The notes: generated by a model not told the origin, from the letters alone. A stretch of 52,556 bases of DNA from Candidatus Krumholzibacteriota bacterium (GCA_024275485.1 JAJRZA010000053.1:88608-141163), one strand, 5' to 3'; counted from the first letter of the stretch, positions 37,862 to 46,978 are shown. Translations and numbers: made by a program.

Positions 37862-38844
37862 CCTGCAGCCGCCTGCCGGGGACCACGTCCACTGGCTTTG
37901 TTGGTTGGACGATTGATCGAATGATTGATCGAATGAGCCAGTATTTCACTTTGCTCCCGGGCATGATAACTGGACCGCACCAGGGGTCCCGATTCCACCC
38001 AGCCAATGCCCATCTGGCGCCCGAGTTCACCCAGTTCATCAAACTCTCCCGGTTCCACATAACGAATCACCGGATGGTGTTTTTGACTGGGCTGCAAATA
38101 CTGCCCGATGGTGAGAATCTGTGTGCCGTGCTCGGCTGCGTCGCGCATCAATTCAATCACTTCATCCCGTTCTTCACCCACCCCCAACATGATGCCGGTT
38201 TTGACTTTCAGGTCCAGTTGGTGGGCATTCACCCATTGGCGGGTGCGACGCAAGACCTGAAGGGATCGATGGTAATCGGCCTGGGGCCGCATGGCTTTGT
38301 AAAGGCGCCGAACCGTTTCGAGGTTGTGATTCAAGACCTCCGGCCGAGCGTCGATAACCGTTTCCAGATCCAAAGGGCTGCCCATGAAATCGGGGATCAG
38401 AACCTCAATGCCGCAGCCCGGATTCAGGCGCCGGATTTGCCGAACTGTGGATGCGAAATGTGCGGCGCCACCATCGCGCAAATCGTCCCGGTTCACGGAT
38501 GTGACCACGGCAAACTTGAGCCCCAGGGTGGCCACTGTTTCAGCAACCCGGCGCGGTTCGTCGGCATCAAGACCCTGCACGCGGCCGCCGGGAATATTGC
38601 AGAAAGTGCAGTGCCGGGTGCAAATATCGCCCATGAGCAGAAAAGTGGCCGTCCGGCTGCCGAAACACTCGGCCCGGTTGGGGCAGTTCGCGCTTTCACA
38701 AACCGTGTTCAGGGATGCCGACCTCAACAGCCTCCGGACTTCGTTGAAATCATCTCTGCCCCTGCGTTTCATGCGCAACCAATCGGGCTTTCGCCGAGAA
38801 GTCCCGACAGGTTGCAGATCAGGAATCAGACCATCGTTTTTCAT
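37858..38844 (-). CDS. lipA: Lipoyl synthase
   Basis: 328 residues. A radical SAM enzyme that inserts two sulfurs into the octanoyl chain on lipoate-dependent proteins. The auxiliary cluster ligands are C49-x4-C54-x5-C60. The radical SAM cluster ligands are C75-x3-C79-x2-C82, and the conserved RSSYHA motif near the C-terminus provides the serine ligand. The last 25 residues are an unusual tail with a short repeat (HSINHSIN). lipB is not present nearby. The gene starts 5 bases after the MBL hydrolase stop and overlaps the histidine kinase start, so it sits in a regulatory operon, which is unusual. Confidence 0.95.
   Translation of the reverse strand: MKNDGLIPDLQPVGTSRRKPDWLRMKRRGRDDFNEVRRLLRSASLNTVCESANCPNRAECFGSRTATFLLMGDICTRHCTFCNIPGGRVQGLDADEPRRVAETVATLGLKFAVVTSVNRDDLRDGGAAHFASTVRQIRRLNPGCGIEVLIPDFMGSPLDLETVIDARPEVLNHNLETVRRLYKAMRPQADYHRSLQVLRRTRQWVNAHQLDLKVKTGIMLGVGEERDEVIELMRDAAEHGTQILTIGQYLQPSQKHHPVIRYVEPGEFDELGELGRQMGIGWVESGPLVRSSYHAREQSEILAHSINHSINRPTNKASGRGPRQAAAG
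37911..37934 (-). repeat. Perfect 12-base tandem duplication in the lipA C-terminal tail
   Basis: On the plus strand the unit gattgatcgaat occurs twice in succession; on the coding strand it produces the HSINHSIN stretch outside the conserved enzyme. Confidence 0.75.
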
Positions 38845-38849
38845 GGTTA

Positions 38850-39707
38850 TCAGAACCCTGGATTGTCGAGGGTGAAGGTGCGCACAGCCCGGAATTTTCC
38901 TTCGTTGAACTCCACGGTGGAGGCTTCATTGGCTTTGTCGTGCTCAAACACGAGAATAAATCCCTCATCCGCGGCCCGGGTCAGCAATTGATTTTTCTCG
39001 GTCACGGTCAGCAATGGGTTCAGGTCGAAACCCATGATCCAGGGCACATGCACCTGGCTGCGGAAGGGGATCAGGTCGCCGCAGAAAACGACAACCTTCT
39101 TCCCGGTGTTGAACTCCACGATTTGCTGGCCTGGGGTATGGCCATTGACCGGGGAGACGGTGATGCCGGGCAGGATTTCCTGGCGGCCATCCACAAGTTC
39201 AAGCTTCCCGCTTTCCAACAACCCTTCGAAGTCTTCCACCCGGAAACTGGCCCGATCGCGCTGGGAGGGATTGTTGGCCCAGTCCCATTGCCTTTTCTGC
39301 ACCCAGTGGGTGGCGTTGGGGAAAACCGGCTCCAAATCACCTTCACCCGGCCGGAAAACCCCACCGGCGTGATCAAAATGCAGATGGGTCAGAACTACGT
39401 CGGTAATGGACTCGCGGATAATGCCCGCCTCGGCCAACTCGGCCACCAGGTGATTGGGTCGGCGATCCAGGCCGAAAACCCCCATCATCTTTTCGTCCCA
39501 GCGGTCGCCCATGCCGGTGTCCACCAGGATGCGGCGGTCTCCGTGATCGGCCAAAAGGCAACGCAGATCCAGATCAATGCGGTTCATGTCGTCTGCAGGA
39601 TGGTGTTTTTCCCACATGACCTTCGGCACGATGCCGAACATGGCACCGCCATCGAGTTTGAATTGTCCGTCATGGAAGGCGCGGAAATGCCAATCGCCGA
39701 GTTTCAT
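38850..39707 (-). CDS. Metallo-beta-lactamase-fold hydrolase
   Basis: 285 residues. The metal-binding motif is THLHFDHAGG (H108, H110, D112, H113) with a later histidine in NGHTPGQ and the aspartate in FCGDLIP. This is the MBL fold shared by lactonases, glyoxalase II-like enzymes and similar hydrolases, most like the AHL-lactonase/MBL group; the substrate is unknown. The ATG at 39707 follows AAGAGG; an earlier in-frame start would add residues with no family counterpart. It is the first gene of an operon continuing into lipA, the kinase and the regulator (gap 5 bases to lipA). Confidence 0.88.
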   Translation of the reverse strand: MKLGDWHFRAFHDGQFKLDGGAMFGIVPKVMWEKHHPADDMNRIDLDLRCLLADHGDRRILVDTGMGDRWDEKMMGVFGLDRRPNHLVAELAEAGIIRESITDVVLTHLHFDHAGGVFRPGEGDLEPVFPNATHWVQKRQWDWANNPSQRDRASFRVEDFEGLLESGKLELVDGRQEILPGITVSPVNGHTPGQQIVEFNTGKKVVVFCGDLIPFRSQVHVPWIMGFDLNPLLTVTEKNQLLTRAADEGFILVFEHDKANEASTVEFNEGKFRAVRTFTLDNPGF

Positions 39708-39893
39708 GTCAACCTCTTGTGAATGGTTTTTTGCCTGGCGGCTTTTGAAAATTATAACCCCGGGTGCGGGATGGGGCAATGGTGGAGATGCCTTTCCAGT
39801 AAAGCTCCTTCAGTTTGTGCCGAAGATACCGTTGATGGTTCTCGTCCAACCGAATCGTCGTATTTTCTAATTATATTGGGGGATTTTCGGGGG

Positions 39894-41837
39894 ATGACTA
39901 CAAACATGATCAACACCGATACGATCTGTGATCTGCAGGGAAAGCCCTTGCATCCGGACACGGTGACTCTTCTCAAAGCACTCGACAAGCTGCTCACAGT
40001 GGGGTCCTACTACTCTTCGGAACACGAACAGTACCTGCAGGCGGCCAGGAAAGAACGCAATGACATTGTCGACGTTATCGACGGGGCCAACAAGCGCGTC
40101 GCCATTGAAATCACAGCCCAGGGGGTGATGATCGGCACCCAGAACATCGACCCTCGCCACCGCAATGTGCGTTTGCTGCACGAGCTGCTGGTGCCGTTGA
40201 ACATCGCGCGGTTGGAAATCGGCGGGACGCTCACGCCCGAGGATTTGCGCCAGGCCATTGCCGCCTTGCAGGAATACAAGATGGCCCTCGGCAATTCCAG
40301 TACTTTCCACGAAATCGTTTTCGAAAACCTGCCCTCCTCGGTACAGGCAATCAGCTGCAGTGTGCTACAGCAGTCCGAAGACCAAATGAAAAGCGACCAG
40401 GAGGAAAACTCCCTCGACGACCTGCTCGGCCAGTGGAACGACGACACTCCTTCCACCGTGGATCACGAATCCGAGACCGAACAGCTGGCCCGCCAGTTCA
40501 TGGACATGGTCTCGCGGATCCTCGAAAATCTTGAACAGCTCGATCGCGAGTCCGGGATCGCGGCCAAGGACGGTGAAGACGGTTCCTACGTGACCCGTGC
40601 CGACCTCATCAATCTCAAGCAGGCCCTGCAGCGGCTGGTGGAAGTGAACCCCGATCCGGCCGAACTGACCAAGCTCATCTCCCAGGCCCAGCGCGCCCTC
40701 GACCTGAGTCGAGATCCCCGCTCGGTCAACCTCGTCTTCAGGATCCTGAAAAAAGACATGGAAAAGAAACGCTTGGAGAAAGACGCCGACAGAACGCTGA
40801 AATCCCCCCAAATCGAGTACAAACTCACCATTGACGAGCTTCTCGAGTCGGTGGCCGAGCTGGAAACCGCGAACGCTCTGGTGGATGATCCATGGGCTGG
40901 CTCCCGGACCAACCAATTGGCCATCAGTTTGCATATGTTGCGGTCGGACCCGCCATGGGCATTGCGCACAAGCATGGTCGATGTGATCGAGCGCGCAGTG
41001 ATCCGTCCGGATTTCGCCACCCACAATCTGCTGGTGTGCGCCCAGGCTTTCGATACGATCTTGCGGGAGGAAGGTGCCGACGGGTTGGAAGATCTGCTGA
41101 CCCTGGTGACGGGCATCATGCGCCTAAAACGTTCCGAAATGATCGCGCCCTTCTGGGTACACCTGATCGAGCTGATAGACGACAACCAAATACCGGAGCT
41201 TTGGCCGCATCTGGTCAACGACATTCTGCTGGGGTTCGAAGGAGCGTCTCGCGAAACGGTGACCAGACTGGTGCTGGCCTCCGGTAAGATCTCCGTACAG
41301 GGGGCCAAGGCCCACCGACGTGTACTCGGGAAGCAACCGGCCCTGCAGGGCAAAACCGCGTCCCGGGATATTTTCACCGCCCCGCTGAACAAGCTGTATC
41401 CGGTTTATGGCATGCTCATGGCTTCGCCGCTGCGCAGTTGGTTGGGCGCAGAGCTCTATCGTGCCTTGCGCCTGAAACCCGGTTCGGACCTGGCCGAGAT
41501 CGTGATGGCAGCCCTGGGCGAACATCAGCCGGAGCTCGTCACATTCTATCTGGATCTGATTCGGCATCATGGCCATCCCCAGCCGCCGACCGAGGTTCTC
41601 AAACCCGCGGTTGAGATCCTGCAAGGGGCACTGTCGGGCGCATCGTCTGAAGTGCGCCAGGAAAGTTGGGTTCCCGGTGGCCTGACTGAGCTGGGGAAGC
41701 TTGATCCGGAAGGGGCAGTCCCTCTTTTGGAATGTGTCCTCAACGATCGTAAATTTTTCTTTTTCAAAGCCTGGCCCGCCCCCGCGCGTGAAGCGGCCGA
41801 AAAGTCCCTGACCACCGTCCGCAAGGAGGTCGAATAA
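39894..41837 (+). CDS. Solenoid protein with N-terminal module shared with the downstream HD-GYP protein
   Basis: 647 residues, no signal or membrane segment. Residues about 15-125 form a module with the features Y-x-x-(E/N)H, a central G, and TPEDLRQAI; the next gene's N-terminus has the same arrangement (TPADLVTFF). The C-terminal about 350 residues are helical, in a pattern like HEAT or armadillo repeats. No catalytic motif is recognised. A glycine-rich run precedes the ATG at 39894. The stop is one base before the HD-GYP start, so the two are an operon and probably work together. Solenoid protein-protein binding is an inference from composition. Confidence 0.72.
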   Translation: MTTNMINTDTICDLQGKPLHPDTVTLLKALDKLLTVGSYYSSEHEQYLQAARKERNDIVDVIDGANKRVAIEITAQGVMIGTQNIDPRHRNVRLLHELLVPLNIARLEIGGTLTPEDLRQAIAALQEYKMALGNSSTFHEIVFENLPSSVQAISCSVLQQSEDQMKSDQEENSLDDLLGQWNDDTPSTVDHESETEQLARQFMDMVSRILENLEQLDRESGIAAKDGEDGSYVTRADLINLKQALQRLVEVNPDPAELTKLISQAQRALDLSRDPRSVNLVFRILKKDMEKKRLEKDADRTLKSPQIEYKLTIDELLESVAELETANALVDDPWAGSRTNQLAISLHMLRSDPPWALRTSMVDVIERAVIRPDFATHNLLVCAQAFDTILREEGADGLEDLLTLVTGIMRLKRSEMIAPFWVHLIELIDDNQIPELWPHLVNDILLGFEGASRETVTRLVLASGKISVQGAKAHRRVLGKQPALQGKTASRDIFTAPLNKLYPVYGMLMASPLRSWLGAELYRALRLKPGSDLAEIVMAALGEHQPELVTFYLDLIRHHGHPQPPTEVLKPAVEILQGALSGASSEVRQESWVPGGLTELGKLDPEGAVPLLECVLNDRKFFFFKAWPAPAREAAEKSLTTVRKEVE

Positions 41838-41838
41838 A

Positions 41839-43266
41839 ATGGAACAGCGTTTAAGTGACCTGATCATCCTGTTGGCCAGTGGCATCAACCAGCGCCGAAT
41901 GTATTTCGACAATCACCCCAATGTGCAGGCCCTCAGCGCCGAAATTGTCGAGAAGCTGCGGGCCATGCTCAGTGAATCCGAGCAAAACGAGTTCGCCTTC
42001 GGGGTTTTCAGCAGCAAATTCATCCGCAAGGGAAAATACCTGGTGGGCCCGTCTATTGCGGGCCGCTCCCTGATTGAGTTTTCCGAATGTTTGTGTTGCG
42101 GCGGTTTTGTTTTTCGTTGGCCCATCACTCCCGCCGACCTGGTGACTTTCTTCCGGTTGGGCGCCGAACAAAAGGACAAACTTGACAGCCTCGAAACAGC
42201 GCGGGCGTTCTTTGCCTCGGCCGGCTTGAGCCACATTGAAATTTCTCCCCCTTTAAGCGAAGATCGCCAAGAGGGCAGGGACGACGGTAAGAATTCCGAG
42301 TCCGATGACAACGACGACATGGACTTCATGGCTGCCGACTTCGCACCCCTGCTGCGTGTCTATCAGTCTCTGTACGAGACCGTGGCCACCAATAACATTG
42401 CCCTCAACAGCGACAACCGCATCGACCTGGACCAGGCTCGCTCCAGTGGCGAAGAGTTGGTCGCCGTCTCGGATAAGGGAGCCTTGGATGTCATGCAGTT
42501 CATGCGCTACCCCGACTTCGACAGCTACACCATCGGCCATTCGGTGCGGGTGGCCGCTCTTGGCGCACTTCTCGCCCGCGAGTTGGACTGGCCACGGGAT
42601 CTGCAGAACGAAATCGCCACCGCGGGCCTTCTGCACGACCTGGGCAAGGGCAGTGTGCCGGACGAAATCCTCTTCAAGCCGGGATGCCTGAGCGACGACG
42701 AACGACAGATCATGGAGACTCACCCGGTGCTCGGCGTGCGAATCCTTTTGGCCAACGGTGAGACCAATCCCATCGTGCTGTCTGCGGCCTGGGGACATCA
42801 CATTCGCGAAGACGGGCGCGGTTACCCGGTGATGCCACCGTGGTTTGCCCGCAGCTCGGCTGCGGCCCTGATCCATGTGTGCGACGTGTTCGAGGCCCTG
42901 ACGGCGGCGCGGCCCTACAAGAACCCCATGTGCCCACGCCGGGCCTATGAGATCATGATCAAAGACAAGGGCGCCTTCCAACCCCTGATTCTCGCGGCAT
43001 TGATTCGCACCCTTTGCCTGTACCCACCGGGCAGCGAGGTGCTGCTCTCAGACCGTCGACGTGCGGTGGTGGTTGCCAAGGGGCCAACGCCCGGGCTGCC
43101 GTTGGTGCGCATAACCCACGACGAGTCCGGGGTGCCGCTCCCCCGTCAGAAGCAACCGGCCGTGCACCTGCACAGGGAGCCCAAACTCCAGATCGACGAG
43201 TTCATGCAGGTGGGGGTCGATTCGGATGAAAATGCCGACACCGAAACGGTGGTGCATACGGTTTGA
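41839..43266 (+). CDS. HD-GYP domain protein, probable cyclic-di-GMP phosphodiesterase
   Basis: 475 residues. An N-terminal module (about 5-120) is followed by an acidic linker (about 138-165) and an HD-GYP domain with H266-D267 in LLHDLGKG, H295-P296 in METHPVLG, H320-H321 and GYP at 328-330. HD-GYP proteins hydrolyse cyclic-di-GMP to GMP or pGpG. The N-terminal module resembles that of the preceding gene. The start is one base after the previous stop, so translation is coupled. The acidic linker suggests a hinge between sensing and catalytic parts. Confidence 0.9.
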   Translation: MEQRLSDLIILLASGINQRRMYFDNHPNVQALSAEIVEKLRAMLSESEQNEFAFGVFSSKFIRKGKYLVGPSIAGRSLIEFSECLCCGGFVFRWPITPADLVTFFRLGAEQKDKLDSLETARAFFASAGLSHIEISPPLSEDRQEGRDDGKNSESDDNDDMDFMAADFAPLLRVYQSLYETVATNNIALNSDNRIDLDQARSSGEELVAVSDKGALDVMQFMRYPDFDSYTIGHSVRVAALGALLARELDWPRDLQNEIATAGLLHDLGKGSVPDEILFKPGCLSDDERQIMETHPVLGVRILLANGETNPIVLSAAWGHHIREDGRGYPVMPPWFARSSAAALIHVCDVFEALTAARPYKNPMCPRRAYEIMIKDKGAFQPLILAALIRTLCLYPPGSEVLLSDRRRAVVVAKGPTPGLPLVRITHDESGVPLPRQKQPAVHLHREPKLQIDEFMQVGVDSDENADTETVVHTV

Positions 43267-43371
43267 TCTTGGCCATATGCGAGGTGCTGACTCGTAATTC
43301 AAAAACCTGAAACTTGGTTCCTGTAAAAAGGTGGGTACATTTGTATTTCACCACCAAGTATCGGAGTTTTC

Positions 43372-43912
43372 ATGGACTTCCCGCATCCGTTAACCAAAGC
43401 CATCTTCCTGAAACGCGAAAAACGCTTTCTCGTCCATGCCAAATTGGAAGACGGCCGCCGCGTCGCCGCCCACACCAACAACACCGGCAGCATGCGTGGC
43501 TGTCTGGCTCCCCAAGCCGAGATCTGGCTCAGCCGTGCCACCAATCCGGCCCGAAAGCTGCAATGGACCCTGGAATTGGTCCGCACCGTGGAAAACCCTA
43601 CAAACGCAGTACAGGGTGATGTCCTTGTGGGAGTCAACACCATTATAGCCAATAGGTTGTTGCGTGAAGCCCTGGATACAAATCATCTCCCCCTGCTGCC
43701 GCCTGAAGCCGAGATCCGTGCCGAAGTAAAGTACGGCCAAAGTTCCCGGGTGGATTTTCTGGTCACCGAAGCTTCCGGCCGACGACGTCGACCCCCTTTA
43801 CGGGCAACTTCTGAGGCAGGTTGTCGAGACCGGTGTGAAGGTTTTCGGATTGGGTTGCCGAGTTACTCCCAAAAGCATTTTACCCCATAACATCGCTACG
43901 CTTATGTTATAA
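43372..43912 (+). pseudogene. sfsA: sfsA remnant with internal deletion
   Basis: The first about 137 codons encode the N-terminal two thirds of the DNA/RNA nuclease SfsA, from KREKRFLVHAKL through NTGSMRGC to EVKYGQSSRVDFLV. After EASGRR (near base 43785) the frame changes. In the +1 frame DVDPLYGQLLRQVV and GCRVTPKSI continue to the stop at 43910-43912; that is the normal C-terminus of SfsA. Compared with the family (about 235 residues) roughly 60 residues are missing at the junction, including the EVK catalytic motif. The gene was therefore broken by a deletion of about 180 bases that also changed the frame. The translated frame itself stops at 43890. A 7-base inverted repeat (43887-43893 with 43904-43910) lies at the 3' end. 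Confidence 0.8.
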
Positions 43913-44017
43913 CGCATGGAGCCCTATCCATTAATTTGTCTGATTTGGGGGGATACCACGGACAAGCAATTCAACGGGATGATGCCGATATTGCAGTAAC
44001 AACCCACTGCCTGACAT

Positions 44018-44054
44018 TAAAAAACCGGCCGCAGGTTCTAACCCACAGCCGGTT
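44018..44054 (-). terminator. Rho-independent terminator of the kor operon
   Basis: On the minus strand AACCGGC (44048-44054) pairs with GCCGGTT (44023-44029), with partial inner pairing, and is followed by a run of T's, 33 bases past the korB stop. Confidence 0.78.
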
Positions 44055-44086
44055 ATCTTGACAACTTTTGCACCCAATCGGAAAAA

Positions 44087-45085
44087 CTATTCCACCGTCC
44101 AGCAATCCGGAGTGTAAAGCAGATTCTTGATATCACCGACGCCGCGCTGGTCGGTAACTACCTTGATCTGGTCGGAAACCATGCCGTCCAGGGTAGGCTT
44201 GTTCACCCCACGCAACACACCGAAGGGACGCGGCATGTCCGGGTCATTGTCCAACTGAGACATGACAAAAGCAGGGCCGGGAGAATCCGGGCTGCTGTCC
44301 CAAATCGAAGCTTCGCTTGCGGCCACGACTTTAATATTAAAGCCTTCGACTCTCAGACCCTTGTCCTTTTCGGCACCGAAGATCATCGGTTGACCACTGA
44401 CCAGGTCGATGGTCTGTTCGTCTCGAACCTTCTTATCGGTCCACGCTTTGTAGGCCCCATCGTTGAAGATGACACAATTCTGCCAGACTTCCACAAAGGC
44501 GCTGCCCTTGTGATCGGCTGCGGCTCTCAGCACTTCTTTCATGTGCTTGGGCCGGGTGTCCATGGTGCGGGCCACAAAAGTGGCGCCGGCGCCCAGGGCC
44601 AGCTGGACAGGATTGAATGGAGCATCCACCGAACCGAAGGGTGAGGTTTTGGTCCTCAGGCCCAGGGGCGAGGTGGGAGAATACTGGCCTTTGGTCAGGC
44701 CATATATCTCGTTGTTGAACAGGATGATCTTCAGGTCCACGTTTCGCCGCAGGGAGTGGATCATGTGGTTGCCGCCGATGGAAAGACCATCGCCGTCACC
44801 GGTGATCACCCATACGCTCAGATCGGAGTTGGACACCTTCACACCCGTGGCGATAGCGTTGGCCCGACCGTGGATTCCGTGGAATCCGAAGGTATCCATG
44901 TAGTAGGGAAAACGGCTGGAGCAGCCGATGCCCGAAACACAGACCATATTCTCTTTGGCAATACCAATGTCAGCCAGGGTGGCCTGCACCGAGTTGATGA
45001 TGGAATAATCACCACAACCGGGACACCAGCGAACTTCCTGGTCGGACTTGAAGTCCTTGGCTTTCAGCTGTTGCACCTCGCTCAT
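44087..45085 (-). CDS. korB: 2-oxoacid:ferredoxin oxidoreductase beta subunit
   Basis: 332 residues. The thiamine diphosphate-binding subunit, with GDGDGLSIGGNH near residue 96. The four [4Fe-4S] ligands are C21, C24 (CPGCGDY), C55 (GIGCSS) and C204. With KorA it converts 2-oxoglutarate or another 2-oxoacid plus CoA to the acyl-CoA while reducing ferredoxin, or runs in reverse. Its start overlaps the korA stop by 4 bases. A terminator follows. Confidence 0.93.
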   Translation of the reverse strand: MSEVQQLKAKDFKSDQEVRWCPGCGDYSIINSVQATLADIGIAKENMVCVSGIGCSSRFPYYMDTFGFHGIHGRANAIATGVKVSNSDLSVWVITGDGDGLSIGGNHMIHSLRRNVDLKIILFNNEIYGLTKGQYSPTSPLGLRTKTSPFGSVDAPFNPVQLALGAGATFVARTMDTRPKHMKEVLRAAADHKGSAFVEVWQNCVIFNDGAYKAWTDKKVRDEQTIDLVSGQPMIFGAEKDKGLRVEGFNIKVVAASEASIWDSSPDSPGPAFVMSQLDNDPDMPRPFGVLRGVNKPTLDGMVSDQIKVVTDQRGVGDIKNLLYTPDCWTVE

Positions 45086-46923
45086 GACTTTTCCTCCAAC
45101 AAGGTTTCGAAGTGGATTTTCAACTGGAAGGCCTGGAATGGTTTACCCTTGACCTTATGATGTGTCTCGAACCTGAAATCGGGATACTCTGCCTGAAGCA
45201 CCCGGGCCAGCTGGCCAAAGTTCATCTCAGGAACAACGATGCGTTTGAATTTGCTGAAAATTTCCGCCAACCCTTTGGGGAAGGGGAAAATGTGGCGCAG
45301 GTGCAGATGCGAAGCCGCAACGCTTTCCTTCTGCATTCGCTCAACCGCCGCCCGGGTCGCACCATAGGTGGAACCCCAGGCCACCACCAGCAGGTCGCCC
45401 TCGTCGGGACCATTCAACTTTGGTGTTTCAATGGTTTCACGAATGTTCATGATTTTGTCCAGACGGGTCTGGCACATGATTTCATGATTGTCCGGATCGT
45501 GGCTGACATTACCTGTGACAGCATCTTTCTCCAAACCACCGATGCGATGCTCCATGCCGGGAGTGCCGGGTCGGGCCCAGTTGCGCGCCAATTTCTCATT
45601 GCGAGTGTAGGGACTAAAACCTTCCGGATCCGTGGCGAACTTCACCTTGAATTCCGGCAGATCTTCCATGTTGGGCAGCTTCCAGGGCTCGGTTCCGTTG
45701 GCAATGTAATTATCGCTCAATAGAATCACTGGAGTCATGAACTCGGTGGCAATGCGGCAGGCCTCCACGGCGCAATCGAATGCGTCGGCAGGACAGCTGG
45801 CAGCCAGCACCGGTATGGGAGCTTCACCGTTGCGACCATACAGGGCCTGCAACAGATCGGCCTGCTCCACCTTGGTGGGCAATCCGGTTGAAGGCCCGGC
45901 TCGCTGCACGTTCACCACAACCAGGGGCAGCTCGGTAATCATAGCCAATCCCAGGGCCTCGGCCTTAAGGGCCAGCCCGGGGCCGGAAGTGGTCGTGATG
46001 CCCAAACGACCAGCAAAACTGCCACCAATGGCGGAGCAAATACCGGCGATCTCGTCTTCCATCTGGCAGGTGATAATATCGTAGTTCTTCATCAAGGACA
46101 TATACTGAAGGATGTCCGTGGCCGGCGTGATGGGGTACGAACCCAGGAAGACCTTCAGTCCAGCCTGATGAGCGCCCACGGCCAAGCCGATGGCCACAGC
46201 CTCGTTGCCAATAATATTCCGGTAGGTCCCCTGCTCCACATTCTCCACCTTGGGCACTTCATAGCGACCCTGGAAAAGCCGCAGCAACTCGCCGTGATTG
46301 TACCCGGCTTTCAATGCCTTGGAGTTGGCTTCGGCCACAAGGGGCAATTTGGCGAACTTCTTGGTCAACCATTCCAGGGTGGGCTCGCAGGGACGACTGA
46401 ACAGCCAGTACATCATGCCGAGGGTGTAGAAGTTCTTGCAGCGAAGCACGTCCTTCTTGCTCAGGTCGCTGCCTTCGAGGGCTTCGATGGTGCGCTGGTT
46501 GATATCTTCCTGGATCACCCGGTAGCCCGCAAGGGTGCCGTCTTCCAGGGGATTGGTTTCCAGTTCGGCTTTCTTCAGGTCCTTCTCGGTGAAAGCACCG
46601 GTGTTGGCCAAGATGATGCCGCCTGGACGAAGGTCCTTGTAGTTGGTAATCAGGGCTGCAGGATTCATGGCCACCAACACCGTCGGAGCATCGCCCGGGG
46701 TGTAGATGTCATGAGAGCTGAAGTGGATCTGAAAACCGGAAACACCGGCCCGGGTACCAGCCGGTGCTCGGATCTCCGAAGGGAAATCGGGGAAAGTAGC
46801 CAGATCGTTGCCGACCTTGGCTGTCGTATCAGTAAACTGGGTACCGGTCAGCTGCATCCCATCGCCGGAGTCGCCTGCGAAGCGGATGGTGACATCGTCT
46901 TGCCTGATGAGTTCAGAAGACAT
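45082..46923 (-). CDS. korA: 2-oxoacid:ferredoxin oxidoreductase, fused gamma-alpha subunit
   Basis: 613 residues. The first about 190 residues are the gamma domain (FAGDSGDGMQLTG near residue 15); the rest is the alpha domain with SYPITPATDI near 260. Fused gamma-alpha with a separate beta is the arrangement of KorAB-type enzymes in aerobic and FCB bacteria. 2-Oxoglutarate is the likely substrate, though pyruvate or branched-chain 2-oxoacids cannot be excluded. It starts behind a GAGGAGG site, with a hairpin just upstream of that site. It works with the complex II subunits at the window start in an oxidative or reductive TCA cycle. Confidence 0.92.
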   Translation of the reverse strand: MSSELIRQDDVTIRFAGDSGDGMQLTGTQFTDTTAKVGNDLATFPDFPSEIRAPAGTRAGVSGFQIHFSSHDIYTPGDAPTVLVAMNPAALITNYKDLRPGGIILANTGAFTEKDLKKAELETNPLEDGTLAGYRVIQEDINQRTIEALEGSDLSKKDVLRCKNFYTLGMMYWLFSRPCEPTLEWLTKKFAKLPLVAEANSKALKAGYNHGELLRLFQGRYEVPKVENVEQGTYRNIIGNEAVAIGLAVGAHQAGLKVFLGSYPITPATDILQYMSLMKNYDIITCQMEDEIAGICSAIGGSFAGRLGITTTSGPGLALKAEALGLAMITELPLVVVNVQRAGPSTGLPTKVEQADLLQALYGRNGEAPIPVLAASCPADAFDCAVEACRIATEFMTPVILLSDNYIANGTEPWKLPNMEDLPEFKVKFATDPEGFSPYTRNEKLARNWARPGTPGMEHRIGGLEKDAVTGNVSHDPDNHEIMCQTRLDKIMNIRETIETPKLNGPDEGDLLVVAWGSTYGATRAAVERMQKESVAASHLHLRHIFPFPKGLAEIFSKFKRIVVPEMNFGQLARVLQAEYPDFRFETHHKVKGKPFQAFQLKIHFETLLEEKS

Positions 46924-46944
46924 GACTTTACGGTCGCCTCCTCA

Positions 46945-46978
46945 CCCTCAGTCCCGTTGTTTTATCCACGGGAGAGGG
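46945..46978 (-). promoter_or_regulatory. Leader hairpin directly upstream of the korA ribosome site
   Basis: On the minus strand CCCTC and TCCCGT pair with GAGGG and ACGGGA with a two-base bulge; the stem ends 2-3 bases upstream of the GAGGAGG site of korA. A second inverted repeat (CCCGGACC/GGTCCGGG, 46998-47020) lies 20 bases further upstream. Either could modulate expression; no known riboswitch is recognised. Confidence 0.4.
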
